From an uncultured Pseudomonadota bacterium (lineage in GTDB: Bacteria; SAR324; NAC60-12), in NCBI GenBank assembly GCA_913056375.1, contig CAJXNF010000008.1, positions 1 through 25,505 of the forward strand: a stretch of DNA of 25,505 bases. Reading direction: 5' to 3'. Below the pieces are notes generated by a model. The model did no database searches. It saw only the letters and a list, made by a program, of their open reading frames with translations, and had not been told where the DNA came from. Within the stretch, counting starts at the first letter, position 1, and each line of letters starts with the position of its first letter. This document shows, piece after piece, positions 25,471-25,505 of the stretch. The position numbers and the translations under genes were made by a program.

Positions 25471-25505
25471 GCCTGTCATCAATTTAGCCAAATGACTGCA
25501 GCTAC

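Overview
The window reads as chromosome from a Gram-negative bacterium of moderate GC content, probably proteobacterial. Three things point to an inner/outer membrane cell: a GspE/PilB-type secretion ATPase, a lipobox lipoprotein, and a YidC with the large periplasmic domain. A deltaproteobacterial or SAR324-like origin is a guess from overall feel, not something shown by the sequence. No tRNA, rRNA, CRISPR array or intact transposase was seen.

Layout. Bases 1-1295 hold no convincing gene. Next comes a leftward pair, gspE-like ATPase then HNH endonuclease, divergent from a polyprenyl diphosphate synthase gene (ispB). A leftward pair, an indole-glycerol-phosphate synthase-like gene (trpC) then a receiver-only response regulator, ends directly against ispB. 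At 6491-7301 lies a compact rightward cassette: a small ParA-type ATPase overlapping a ribbon-helix-helix protein. It is followed by about 520 bases without a gene but full of inverted repeats, ending in a terminator-like hairpin. Then come a non-canonical Hsp70, a convergent unknown gene, a COG2187-like kinase homologue that has lost its catalytic motif, aspartate kinase (lysC) overlapping endonuclease III (nth), and a leftward guaB-lipoprotein pair.

Divergent from guaB is the classic rpmH-rnpA-yidD-yidC block with a good sigma-70-type promoter. It continues into a BatA-like membrane protein. The right end has an 799-residue helical protein of unknown function (leftward) and dxs (rightward).

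How the genes relate. dxs makes the first committed intermediate of the MEP isoprenoid pathway and ispB makes the long prenyl tail of quinones. rpmH/rnpA/yidD/yidC couple ribosome assembly, tRNA maturation and membrane-protein insertion. lysC, trpC and guaB are biosynthetic. The ParA/RHH cassette with its repeat-rich flank looks like an accessory, plasmid-like module set among housekeeping genes. Together with the degenerate kinase, the TrpC homologue lacking a conserved active-site glutamate and the unknown 799-residue protein, it is the main thing worth following up.
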